From NCBI GenBank assembly GCA_900550925.1, contig URTU01000018.1:1-24042 (forward strand): a DNA stretch of 24,042 nt, read 5' to 3'. The stretch is from an uncultured Alistipes sp. (GTDB taxonomy: Bacteria > Bacteroidota > Bacteroidia > Bacteroidales > Rikenellaceae). Shown in pieces: positions 13,850 through 21,009 of the stretch. A program made the position numbers and the translations under genes. Numbering within the stretch: position 1 is the stretch's first letter; every line of letters starts with the position of its first letter. Under the pieces are notes generated by a model, which was given only the letters and a program-made list of their open reading frames with translations, was not told the DNA's origin and did no database searches.

Positions 13850-15316
13850 ATGAACAAGAACCTGTCAGAACTCAATCCGAAGGCCGTTTGGAAGCACTTC
13901 CAGGCCATCACGCAGATACCGCGACCGTCGTTCCACGAAGAGGCTATCCGCCGCCATCTGCTCGAATTTGCCCGCCAGCAGGGTCTCGAGGCCATGGAGG
14001 ACGAGGCCCACAACGTCATAATCCGCAAACCCGCTACCCCGGGTATGGAAAACCGTAAAGGCATTGTACTGCAGGCACATGTCGACATGGTGCCGCAGAA
14101 GAACCGCGACAAGGAGTTCGACTTCGAAAAGGACCCCATCGAAGCCTACATCGACGGCGAATGGGTAACCGCGAACGGTACGACTCTCGGTGCCGATGAC
14201 GGTATCGGCGTATCGGCAATCATGGCGGTACTCGAATCGAAGGATATCAAGCACGGCCCGATCGAGGCACTCTTCACCGCTACCGAAGAGTCCGGAATGA
14301 AGGGGGCATTCGGCCTCAAACCCGGACTGCTCAAGGGTGAAATACTCCTCAACCTCGACTCCGAAACCGAAGGTGAACTCTATGTCGGCTGCGCTGGCGG
14401 TCTCGACTCCTCGATGGTGTTCGAATACCAGGCCGAGCCCACTCCCTGCTGCGGATACCAGGCCTTCGAGATCAATATCAAGGGCCTCAAGGGCGGACAC
14501 TCCGGTATCGAAATCGTACTCCAGCGTGCAAATGCCAACAAACTCATGTTCCGGCTGCTGCGTACGGTCAACAAGACCCAGGAGCTGCAACTCTGCTCGG
14601 TCGACGGCGGAGGCCTGCGCAATGCAATCCCGCGCGAGGCGAAGGTTGTCGTACTGGTCCGTAAGGGCGAAGAGGAGCGTCTGCTCAAGAGCGTTGACGA
14701 CTTCAGCAAACTCGTAAACGCCGAGTTCGCCGGCATCGAGGACAACATCGTCGTAACGGCGACCGAGACCGAAACTCCCGCCGAGATGATCCCCAACGAA
14801 ACGGCACAACGTTTGATCCGTGCCGTAGTGGCATGTCCCGACGGCCTGCAGCGAATGAGCCGCTCGATGAAGGGTCTGGTGCAGACCTCGACAAACCTGG
14901 CCCGTATCGTCTCCGACGGAGAGACAGTCAAGCTCTCGTGCCTGATGCGCAGCTCGGTCAACAGCGAAAAGGCAGACCTGGGCGAGGCTATCAGCGCCGT
15001 ATTCGAACTGGCCGGCGCAAAGGTTACGCTCAGCGGCGGTTACGACGGCTGGAAACCCAACATGGACTCCCCGATCCTCAAGGCCATGACCGAAAGTTAC
15101 GAGGCCCTCTACGGGGTAAAACCCGCCATACTGGGCATCCATGCCGGTCTCGAATGCGGTATCATCAGCGGCCCATATCCCGAAATGGATATGATCTCGT
15201 TCGGACCGACCATCTGCTATCCGCACTCGCCCGACGAGAAGGTCGGAATCGAATCGGTAGCCAAGTTCTGGGATTTCCTCTGCCACACGCTCGGAAACGC
15301 CCCAGTAAAAAAGTAA
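13850..15316 (+). CDS. pepD: aminoacyl-histidine dipeptidase (PepD, M20 family)
   Basis: Zinc dipeptidase of 488 aa that hydrolyses Xaa-His and other dipeptides; no signal peptide, so cytosolic. Metal-binding residues of the M20 family are visible: His77 and catalytic Asp79 in LQAHVDMVPQ, the bridging Asp in LGADDGIG (Asp116), the general base pair EE at 146-147 in TATEESG, Asp170 in LLNLDSE, and a C-terminal His in CYPHSPDEKV. The large middle domain (about 185-390) is the lid/dimerisation domain. It is followed by the lipid kinase gene after 31 bp. Confidence 0.95.
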   Translation: MNKNLSELNPKAVWKHFQAITQIPRPSFHEEAIRRHLLEFARQQGLEAMEDEAHNVIIRKPATPGMENRKGIVLQAHVDMVPQKNRDKEFDFEKDPIEAYIDGEWVTANGTTLGADDGIGVSAIMAVLESKDIKHGPIEALFTATEESGMKGAFGLKPGLLKGEILLNLDSETEGELYVGCAGGLDSSMVFEYQAEPTPCCGYQAFEINIKGLKGGHSGIEIVLQRANANKLMFRLLRTVNKTQELQLCSVDGGGLRNAIPREAKVVVLVRKGEEERLLKSVDDFSKLVNAEFAGIEDNIVVTATETETPAEMIPNETAQRLIRAVVACPDGLQRMSRSMKGLVQTSTNLARIVSDGETVKLSCLMRSSVNSEKADLGEAISAVFELAGAKVTLSGGYDGWKPNMDSPILKAMTESYEALYGVKPAILGIHAGLECGIISGPYPEMDMISFGPTICYPHSPDEKVGIESVAKFWDFLCHTLGNAPVKK

Positions 15317-15347
15317 CCTGAGTCTGACAAATCTCAACTTCTGTCCG

Positions 15348-16367
15348 GTGAAACCATCCCAAGACACCTGGTTCGCAATAGTCAATCCGATAGCCGGTTA
15401 CGGCCGCGCTCTCGACGACCTGCCCACAATCTCGAAACTGTTGCGAGATCATGACGTGGATTACGAACTCGTATTCACCGAACACAAGTACCACGCTACG
15501 CAACTCACCGTCGAAGCCGTCCGTCGCGGTTATCGCAAGATAATCGTGATGGGCGGCGACGGAACGTTGCATGAGGTGGTCAACGGAATATTCATACAGC
15601 AAGAGGTCGCGACGGATCAGATTCTGGTGGCCGTCATCGCCGTCGGAACGGGAAACGACTGGATCCGGATGTACGGAATCCCGCGGAAATATTCCGAAGC
15701 GATCAACGCTATTGTCGAAAGCCATTCGTTCCTGCAGGATGTCGGAGTGGTCAAATACGAGGAGGCAAGCTACCGGCAGCAGCGATACATGTCCAATGCC
15801 GGCGGAATAGGTCTCGACGCAACGGTCGTACAGCGGTTCAACCGCCTAAAGGCCAAAGGTTACCGCGGCCGCCGGCTCTATGTCTACGGATTGGTCAAGT
15901 CGTACATGCGCTACACCTCAACCGGCATGCGCATATGGGTCGACGACCAGCTTGTGGTGAACGACATCGTGCTGAGCGCTACAATCGGTGTCTGCAAATA
16001 CAACGGTGGCGGTATGATGCAGGTGCCGCAGGCGGTTTCGGATGACGGCCTGCTCGACCTGACAACCATCCGAAAAATACACTGGTGGCAGATTCCGGCA
16101 AATTTCCGACGGCTGTTCAACGGCAACATATATTCGATTCCGCAGGTGTCGCTGCACCGCGGATCGAAAATTAGGATCGAATCGACTCCCGATGCCCCGA
16201 TCGAGATCGACGGTGAACTGGTAGGCAATTCACCCGTCGAGTTTACGATCCTGCACCGTGCCGTACGTGTTGTCGTATCCGAGAAATTCCTCCGCGGCGA
16301 ACTGATGAAACGTCCCGGCCGGGCCCCCGAAATAAATATGCGGACAATGCTGCCCGACACAAAATAG
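15348..16367 (+). CDS. diacylglycerol kinase family lipid kinase (DgkB/YegS-like)
   Basis: Cytosolic, membrane-associated kinase of 339 aa that phosphorylates a lipid such as diacylglycerol or a sphingoid base. Motifs: IVNPIAGYGRA (11-21), the nucleotide-binding GGDGTLHEVVNG (69-80) and GTGNDW (100-105), followed by the beta-sandwich second domain with GGIGLDATVVQRFN and a C-terminal IEIDGE segment. The start is GTG at 15348; no ATG precedes the first strand. Bacteroidota make sphingolipids, so a sphingosine- or ceramide-type substrate is as possible as diacylglycerol; the sequence does not decide. It converges on mltG with 47 bp between, where only a weak 6-bp hairpin (16381-16395) is seen. 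Confidence 0.9.
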   Translation: MKPSQDTWFAIVNPIAGYGRALDDLPTISKLLRDHDVDYELVFTEHKYHATQLTVEAVRRGYRKIIVMGGDGTLHEVVNGIFIQQEVATDQILVAVIAVGTGNDWIRMYGIPRKYSEAINAIVESHSFLQDVGVVKYEEASYRQQRYMSNAGGIGLDATVVQRFNRLKAKGYRGRRLYVYGLVKSYMRYTSTGMRIWVDDQLVVNDIVLSATIGVCKYNGGGMMQVPQAVSDDGLLDLTTIRKIHWWQIPANFRRLFNGNIYSIPQVSLHRGSKIRIESTPDAPIEIDGELVGNSPVEFTILHRAVRVVVSEKFLRGELMKRPGRAPEINMRTMLPDTK

Positions 16368-16414
16368 CCGCAACCCGCGCGGATGCCATGCATCCAATCT
16401 TCAGCGGGACAACT

Positions 16415-17443
16415 CTACTTGTAGATCTTTCGTTTGTTGAGCTCGGCCTGGTATGCCCGGGCATTTGCCGCATGCTGGGCACTCGTCGCTGCAAAATTGT
16501 GATAACCGTCGAAGGTCGGGCGCGCACAGAAGAATATATAATTGTGATCCTCGTAATTGAGAGCCGCATCGATGGCATCGATCGACGGCATGCAGATCGG
16601 CGAGGGCGGCAATCCCGCATAACGGTAGGTGTTGTATGGCGAATCGACCTTCAGGTGCGAATAGAGAATGCGCCGCAACCCGAAATCTCCCAAAGCATAC
16701 TTGACCGTAGGATCGGCCTGCAGTTTGATGCCCTTGCGGAGGCGGTTCATGTAGACCCCCGCGATGGTCGGCATCTCATCCTTCTGCCGCGTCTCCTCGT
16801 AAATGATCGAAGCCAGGGTCATGGTTTCGAGGCGCGAAAGGCCGCTCCGCTGGCGTTTGGCATCGCGATCCCCGTTCCAGAAGGCTTCGTACTCCTTGTG
16901 CATCCGGCGCACGAACTGTTCGGGCGAAACCGTCCAGTAGAACTCATAGGTGTTCGGAATGAACATCGAAAACATCGTCACCGTATCGAAACCCATCTCT
17001 GCCGCCAGAGCCGAATCGGTCAGCACCGCAAGGATCGATGCCGAATCGGCCTCGATCTGACGCGACAGCTTGCCGGCCAGATATGCCGGAGTCTTGACAT
17101 TGTTTATGGTGACGTTTACCGGAGTCTGTTCTCCCAGATTGAGTTTGCGGGCCAGTTCGATGATGTCCATCGGTGCCGAAAGCACATAATGTCCACCCTT
17201 GACGTTACGGTCCAGCCCGATCCGGCGGGCATACCTGTCGAAGGCCCAACGGAATCGCAGGTTGTCCCGACCGATCGAATCGAGCAGCGCAGAATAACTC
17301 GAACCCGTCGGGATGAAGATCTCCCGATCGCTCTTCAAACAGTTGCCGCGCGTAACGTAAAGCCCTGTTCCCGCGACTATCGCCGCAACCAATACTATCC
17401 CGGCTGCCGTCCACAAAACGGTCCGTTTTATAGATGCTTTCAT
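16415..17443 (-). CDS. mltG: endolytic murein transglycosylase MltG (YceG-like)
   Basis: Inner-membrane enzyme that cleaves nascent peptidoglycan strands and helps set glycan length. The 342-aa protein has an N-terminal helix (about 9-30) that anchors the periplasmic catalytic domain. Motifs: IPNTYEFYW (162-170), TLASIIYEET (209-218), YMNRL (231-235), LQADPTVKYAL (241-251) and YNTYRYAGLPPSPICMPS. Catalytic Glu218 of the E. coli enzyme (in ASIIEKET) aligns with Glu217 here; the preceding Glu of that motif is Tyr215. I chose ATG at 17441-17443; a second ATG two codons upstream is equally possible, and the open frame beyond it runs antisense through the SRP RNA gene. Its promoter is interlocked with that gene's promoter. 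Confidence 0.93.
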   Translation of the reverse strand: MKASIKRTVLWTAAGIVLVAAIVAGTGLYVTRGNCLKSDREIFIPTGSSYSALLDSIGRDNLRFRWAFDRYARRIGLDRNVKGGHYVLSAPMDIIELARKLNLGEQTPVNVTINNVKTPAYLAGKLSRQIEADSASILAVLTDSALAAEMGFDTVTMFSMFIPNTYEFYWTVSPEQFVRRMHKEYEAFWNGDRDAKRQRSGLSRLETMTLASIIYEETRQKDEMPTIAGVYMNRLRKGIKLQADPTVKYALGDFGLRRILYSHLKVDSPYNTYRYAGLPPSPICMPSIDAIDAALNYEDHNYIFFCARPTFDGYHNFAATSAQHAANARAYQAELNKRKIYK

Positions 17444-17460
17444 AATCATTCGTCGATTTA

Positions 17461-17492
17461 TTTTGCAAATATAGGAATAATTCCTATTTTTG
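17461..17492 (+). promoter_or_regulatory. promoter of the SRP RNA gene
   Basis: A TTTTG -33 element (17461-17465), a 19-bp spacer and the -7 element TATTTTTG (17485-17492). The RNA's first paired base (G17497) lies 5 bp downstream of the -7 box, as expected for a start site. Confidence 0.75.
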
Positions 17493-17495
17493 CAA
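17466..17495 (-). promoter_or_regulatory. promoter of mltG, interlocked with the SRP RNA promoter
   Basis: On the minus strand, TTG (17493-17495) at -33, a 19-bp spacer and TATATTTG (17466-17473) at -7. The leader to the mltG ATG is about 17 nt. Each promoter's -33 box adjoins the other's -7 box, and the whole is an almost perfect palindrome. Confidence 0.72.
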
Positions 17496-17496
17496 C

Positions 17497-17599
17497 GGGT
17501 AAGTCTTATACGACCAGCTCCTGCTGAATCCCCCAGGCGCGGAAGCGAGCAAGGGTAGGCGGTTGTAGCGGTGCGATATAAGTAGCTTACCCCTTTTTT
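17497..17599 (+). ncRNA. ffs: signal recognition particle RNA (4.5S-like, small bacterial type)
   Basis: RNA of about 103 nt that binds Ffh to form the SRP for co-translational membrane targeting. The conserved core is explicit: GGAA tetraloop (17541-17544) on a CGC/GCG stem, the symmetric loop CAGG (17534-17537) opposite AGCA (17548-17551), and CCC/GGG closing pairs (17531-17533 with 17553-17555). Outward pairing continues through GCT/AGC, CGACC opposite GGTGCG, CTTATA/TATAAG and finally GGGTAAG (17497-17503) with CTTACCC (17586-17592), so 5' and 3' ends form one long rod. T6 (17594-17599) follows, making the terminal stem region the terminator. A matching promoter lies upstream. The 3' end is estimated from the T-run. 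Confidence 0.93.
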
Positions 17600-17621
17600 A
17601 TTTCTGAAACAACCGGCTTTT

Positions 17622-17780
17622 ATGTTTGCCTGCCGGCCCGACGGCCTCCAACCGTGGAAGGTGAACATCTCGATGGACGGCGGTTGCACTTATTCCAACT
17701 TCCTACGCCGGGCGGCAGATACACCTATTGCCTCGTCAGGCGCCGGTTCAAATCCCTACCACCTCAAACAGCAAGTTTAG
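17622..17780 (+). CDS. possible small ORF after the SRP RNA (52 aa, doubtful)
   Basis: An ATG-started frame of 52 codons ending in TAG lies in the spacer after the SRP RNA terminator. I recognise no family. The predicted peptide (begins MFACRPDGLQPW, middle MDGGCTYSNFLRRAADTP, ends NPYHLKQQV) has ordinary globular-protein composition and codons resembling the neighbours, with mostly G/C third positions. Against it: no ribosome-binding site, it follows a terminator, and the nearest -7-like box (TATGTTTG, 17621-17628) overlaps the ATG, so transcription from it would favour an internal ATG at codon 18. It could also be a degraded gene end or chance. Confidence 0.2.
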   Translation: MFACRPDGLQPWKVNISMDGGCTYSNFLRRAADTPIASSGAGSNPYHLKQQV

Positions 17781-17858
17781 ACGCATCTCACGCCAGGCGG
17801 CTGTTACGTCAATTCCCGATGCAGGCAGTCCACTACGGGCAACCTACTGGAGCGCAGA

Positions 17859-18545
17859 TCACTCTTTCCGGCGCCAACGGTTTCTCAAACGGGCCCGGAT
17901 GCGGCTCAACGACTGCGGAGTCACGGCGATGTACGAAGCCAGCGTCTTCAGCGAAACCTGCTGCATGATATCGGGAGCCTTGCGCATCAGGGCCAGGTAA
18001 CGCTCCTCGGCACTGGCATTCAGCATGAAAAACAGCGTGAAATCCTCCATCATCGCCGCATGCCCCTCAAACAGACGGCGCACGATGTTCGAGAATTCGA
18101 GCGATTCATTGCACAAACGGTCGATCTCCACCTTCGAGATGGCCAGCAGTTCGCAATCGGTCACCGCTTCGATATTCTCGCGCGAGGCACCGCATCGCAC
18201 ATAGCCCCATATCTGCATGACAAACTCCCCTTCGGCGGCAAACCAGACCGTCTGCGGTTCTCCGTCACGATAGATGAACGAACGTACGATACCGCGCCGC
18301 ACAAGGCACAGGCGGTCGTCGGAAACACCCTCCCGCATCATGATCTGGCCGCGCCGCACCTCAAACGGTCTCATATGCCCGACAAAACGACGTGCCGAAG
18401 CCTCGTCGAGCGAATAAAGCCTGCACATCTTTGATATGCACTCATCCAACCCTGAATCCGGTCGGAGACCGGCGGTCTCCGGAGACTCGTCCACGGTTGC
18501 CGCACCGGCACACGCACCGGCACTTTTCACGCTCTGATCAGTCAT
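17859..18545 (-). CDS. Crp/Fnr family transcriptional regulator
   Basis: DNA-binding regulator of 228 aa. A polar, Ala-rich N-terminal extension (1-30) precedes a cyclic-nucleotide-binding-like beta-roll (about 50-145; RRGQIMMREGVSDDRLCLVRRGIVRSF) and a C-terminal winged helix-turn-helix (about 197-220; LKTLASYIAVTPQSLSRIRARL). There is no N-terminal cysteine cluster of the oxygen-sensing Fnr kind, and the Arg/Ser ligand residues of true cAMP receptors are not evident, so the effector is unknown. The start is ATG 18543-18545; the open frame continues 37 codons upstream through the promoter and is rejected. It is divergent from a MATE efflux gene, a frequent arrangement in Bacteroidota, suggesting it may control that pump (inference). 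Confidence 0.88.
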   Translation of the reverse strand: MTDQSVKSAGACAGAATVDESPETAGLRPDSGLDECISKMCRLYSLDEASARRFVGHMRPFEVRRGQIMMREGVSDDRLCLVRRGIVRSFIYRDGEPQTVWFAAEGEFVMQIWGYVRCGASRENIEAVTDCELLAISKVEIDRLCNESLEFSNIVRRLFEGHAAMMEDFTLFFMLNASAEERYLALMRKAPDIMQQVSLKTLASYIAVTPQSLSRIRARLRNRWRRKE

Positions 18546-18574
18546 ATCGCTACTCTTTTTATTTTTAAAGTCCA

Positions 18575-18582
18575 CAAAGATA
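18575..18582 (-). promoter_or_regulatory. -7 box of the Crp/Fnr gene
   Basis: The minus strand reads TATCTTTG, a strong consensus match, 29 bp before the ATG at 18545. The -33 element is not clear at 19-21 bp. Confidence 0.55.
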
Positions 18583-18728
18583 CGCCGTTTATTCCGTAAA
18601 AGAAAGCCAAAATCGCGCCACACCGTTCCGGCTATCAAACAACGACACCGCAACATCCGCCGCCGTAACCGGACATACCCGCTGCAGGCCCGATCGCATG
18701 GCTTCCCGGCCCCTCAGCCCCGACATTC

Positions 18729-18748
18729 ATTAATTACCATATGTTAAT
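18729..18748. promoter_or_regulatory. possible operator between regulator and MATE gene
   Basis: Inverted repeat ATTAA-N10-TTAAT, located 22 bp upstream of the MATE -7 box and overlapping the expected -33 position. The placement suits a regulator-binding site for the divergent Crp/Fnr protein, but the arms are short and AT-rich. Confidence 0.2.
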
Positions 18749-18770
18749 CGATCGCAGCGACAGGTCAGCA

Positions 18771-18778
18771 TATCTTTG
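18771..18778 (+). promoter_or_regulatory. -7 box of the MATE transporter gene
   Basis: TATCTTTG matches TAnnTTTG, 43 bp before the ATG at 18822. No consensus -33 TTG lies upstream, which would fit a promoter that depends on an activator (inference). Confidence 0.55.
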
Positions 18779-18821
18779 CCGCCGGAAATAAAATCGGTAA
18801 CACACAAAAAACAACATCACC

Positions 18822-20189
18822 ATGAAAAACAGAATCGAAATGGACTTCGGCAAAACCGGCATCCCTGCACTGTTCAGCCGTATGCTCTACCCAACACTCG
18901 CAGGGATGCTGTTTTCGGTGCTCTTCACCATCACCGACGGTATATTCGTGGGCCGCGGCCTCGGCAGCGACGCCCTCGCGGCAGTGAACATAGCCGCTCC
19001 ACTCTTCCTGATCTCGACCGGTTTCGGCCTGATGTTCGGAATGGGTGCCTCCGTCATGGCCTCCATAAACATCTCGGCCGGAAAGATCCGAGCCGCCCGA
19101 ATCAACATGACCCATGCGCTGATCGCATCATCGGCAATAATGATCACCGCAACGGCTCTCATCCTCGCATTCCCCGAAAGCGTACTCACGATTCTCGGCT
19201 GCTCGGAGAGATTGATGCCGCTGGCGCTCGACTACATATACGGCTTCGTACCCTTCATAACGTTCAACATGCTCATCTGCGCAACCGGATTCTTCGTGCG
19301 TCTCGACGGCGCTCCGAAATATGCCATGGCATGCGCAATCACCGCCGCTTCAATAAACATCATCCTCGATTACCTGTTCATCTTCGAATGGGGATGGGGC
19401 ATGTTCGGCGCCGCCCTCGCAACCGGTATCGGTACCGCAATCGGTACCGTAATGCTCATCGCCCACCTCTGCCGCCGACGGATAACCATGCGCTTCGCCC
19501 GAATCAGATTCTGCCGCCGGACCCTCACACTTGCCCGCCGTCAGGTCGCACAGATGTGCCGGCTCGGAGTCTCGTCGCTCCTCTCCGAAGTCGCCGTGGC
19601 ATCGATGATGCTCTGCGGAAACTATGTCTTCATACGCCTCACGGGCGAAGACGGTGTAGCCGGTTTCAGCATAGCCTGCTACTTCTTCCCAATCGTATAC
19701 ATGATCTACAACTCGATTGCACAATCCGCTCAGCCGATCATAAGCTTCAACTACGGAGCCGCAAACATGCGCCGCGTAAACCAGTGCCTCATGCTGGCAC
19801 TCTATACGGCCCTGGCATGTTCGGTCGTGCTTACATCGGCCACAATGCTCTTCAGCCGTCCGATCGTGGCGATGTTCATCGACCGCTCGTCGCCCGCCTT
19901 CGAGATCGCCGCAAACGGATTGCCGCTCTTCGCCGTCGGATTCATCCCGTTCGCCGTCAATCTCATCTCGATAGGATACTTCCAGAGCATCGAGGCCACG
20001 GCAACCGCAAATACGATCACAATCCTACGAGGATATGTGCTGGTTGCACTCAGCTTCATCGTCATGCCGATGCTGTACGGTCAGAGCGGAGCCTGGCTGG
20101 CCGTCCCCGCCGCAGAGATCGCCACATTAATGGTGCTCGTATGGCGCCGCTTCGCAAAGGCGGCACACCGTCCCGCCCCGAACTATTGA
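18822..20189 (+). CDS. MATE family efflux transporter
   Basis: Inner-membrane multidrug or metabolite exporter driven by H+ or Na+, 455 aa as typical for the family, with about 12 transmembrane helices in two pseudo-symmetric halves. Recognisable N-terminal features: a short amphipathic start, LFSRMLYPTLAGMLFSVLFTITDGIFVGRGLGSDALAAVN (two adjoining motifs, about 13-52) and GFGLMFGMGASVMASIN. The second half starts near VSSLLSEVAVASMMLCGNY and has AQSAQPIISFNYGA, the family repeat. It resembles the MepA-type clade. Substrate unknown. It is divergent from the Crp/Fnr regulator and followed by a strong terminator. Confidence 0.92.
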   Translation: MKNRIEMDFGKTGIPALFSRMLYPTLAGMLFSVLFTITDGIFVGRGLGSDALAAVNIAAPLFLISTGFGLMFGMGASVMASINISAGKIRAARINMTHALIASSAIMITATALILAFPESVLTILGCSERLMPLALDYIYGFVPFITFNMLICATGFFVRLDGAPKYAMACAITAASINIILDYLFIFEWGWGMFGAALATGIGTAIGTVMLIAHLCRRRITMRFARIRFCRRTLTLARRQVAQMCRLGVSSLLSEVAVASMMLCGNYVFIRLTGEDGVAGFSIACYFFPIVYMIYNSIAQSAQPIISFNYGAANMRRVNQCLMLALYTALACSVVLTSATMLFSRPIVAMFIDRSSPAFEIAANGLPLFAVGFIPFAVNLISIGYFQSIEATATANTITILRGYVLVALSFIVMPMLYGQSGAWLAVPAAEIATLMVLVWRRFAKAAHRPAPNY

Positions 20190-20217
20190 TCGCAGCCGCA
20201 CGTCCGCCAGACATCAC

Positions 20218-20267
20218 AAAACGGAATCGCGACGGGAACATTATGTATCCCGTCGCGATTCCGTTTT
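20218..20267. terminator. strong bidirectional intrinsic terminator
   Basis: Perfect 20-bp inverted repeat (20218-20237 and 20248-20267) with a 10-nt loop; the stem starts AAAACGG and ends CCGTTTT. Works on both strands between the convergent MATE and lipoprotein genes. Confidence 0.9.
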
Positions 20268-20319
20268 TCAGCATGCCGAGCCTGAGGTCAGCATCGGGCT
20301 TACACCACCCGAGGCGGCA

Positions 20320-20886
20320 TCAATCTTCGACAACCGTCTCATCCACCTCGACCATCTCGACATCATCGAAGTCGACGGCGCACTGACGCTGGAACTGACC
20401 CAAAGCCGTCGTATCGCTCGTACCCGAGAGGATCGCATCGAAAAACGACTCGACCGAGTCGTAATACCCGTTCACCTTCGAGGCCAGACACGAATAGTAG
20501 GATACCAGCTGCTGGTGCGAAAGACCTTTCGGCAGGATTCCCTCCTCGATCAGGTAACGGTACGGGAAAAGATGCCTCATGTTGTGGGCATCGGCCTCGA
20601 GTTCCGTCACGATCGCCTCGACAACCACCATCGTTACCGTATCATCCACACCGGGCATAGCGATGAATGTTGCGTATACCGGATAGGCCTCCTCGAGCGA
20701 AACCGCTACACCGTCCGAAAACATGTCGAATTCGACATCGTCCAGATCCGACAGGTAGACCATGTCGCGATATTCACGCAGATCCTGGCGCATCTGCTTG
20801 CGTTGTTCGTGGCTCCACTCGCGCGATTTTGAACATCCACACATGAGTGCGGCCAACGAAATAACGAAAAGTAATTTTTTCATCAT
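20320..20886 (-). CDS. lipoprotein of unknown function
   Basis: Predicted lipoprotein of 188 aa (or 187 if the second of two adjacent ATGs is used). The signal LLFVISLAALMCGC ends with the acylated Cys. I recognise no domain. The mature part is acidic and largely helical: SREWSHEQRKQMRQDLREYRDMVYLSDLDD near the start, a centre with two Leu/Val-rich stretches and DAHNMRHLFPYRYL, and a very acidic C-terminus (DFDDVEMVEVDETVVED). Many Tyr and Asp residues and no Cys pairs suggest a compact helical envelope protein. It converges on the MATE gene and shares its terminator. No clear promoter box was found upstream. Confidence 0.75.
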   Translation of the reverse strand: MMKKLLFVISLAALMCGCSKSREWSHEQRKQMRQDLREYRDMVYLSDLDDVEFDMFSDGVAVSLEEAYPVYATFIAMPGVDDTVTMVVVEAIVTELEADAHNMRHLFPYRYLIEEGILPKGLSHQQLVSYYSCLASKVNGYYDSVESFFDAILSGTSDTTALGQFQRQCAVDFDDVEMVEVDETVVED

Positions 20887-21009
20887 AAGACAATCTGTTT
20901 AGACTTTACCGAATTTGCTCCGTGCAATTTGCATACCAATCCGGCAGGCAAAGCCCCAAAACAGAACGCGGCGAACGGAGACAACCGGTATCCTCCCGCC
21001 GCAACCAGT

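Noticed and set aside
13865..15385. Long minus-strand open frame opposite pepD
   Set aside because: Antisense shadow of a conserved peptidase gene with no recognisable motif and no promoter.
16381..16395. Hairpin GGATGC-CAT-GCATCC as terminator between the lipid kinase and mltG
   Set aside because: Only six base pairs with a 3-nt loop and no T-run on either side.
16415..17689. 424-aa version of MltG
   Set aside because: The extra N-terminal part is the complement of the SRP RNA and promoter region; the membrane anchor starts right after the ATG at 17443.
17680..17760. tRNA-like GGTTCAAATCC on the plus strand
   Set aside because: The flanking T-stem (GCCGG against CCCTA) pairs at only two of five positions, and no acceptor stem or anticodon arm can be drawn.
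17690..17810. TPP-riboswitch-like blocks on the minus strand
   Set aside because: The P4/P5 sequences do not pair as in the riboswitch, the CTGAGA block is imperfect, and the segment lies downstream of a regulator gene with no thiamine gene following.
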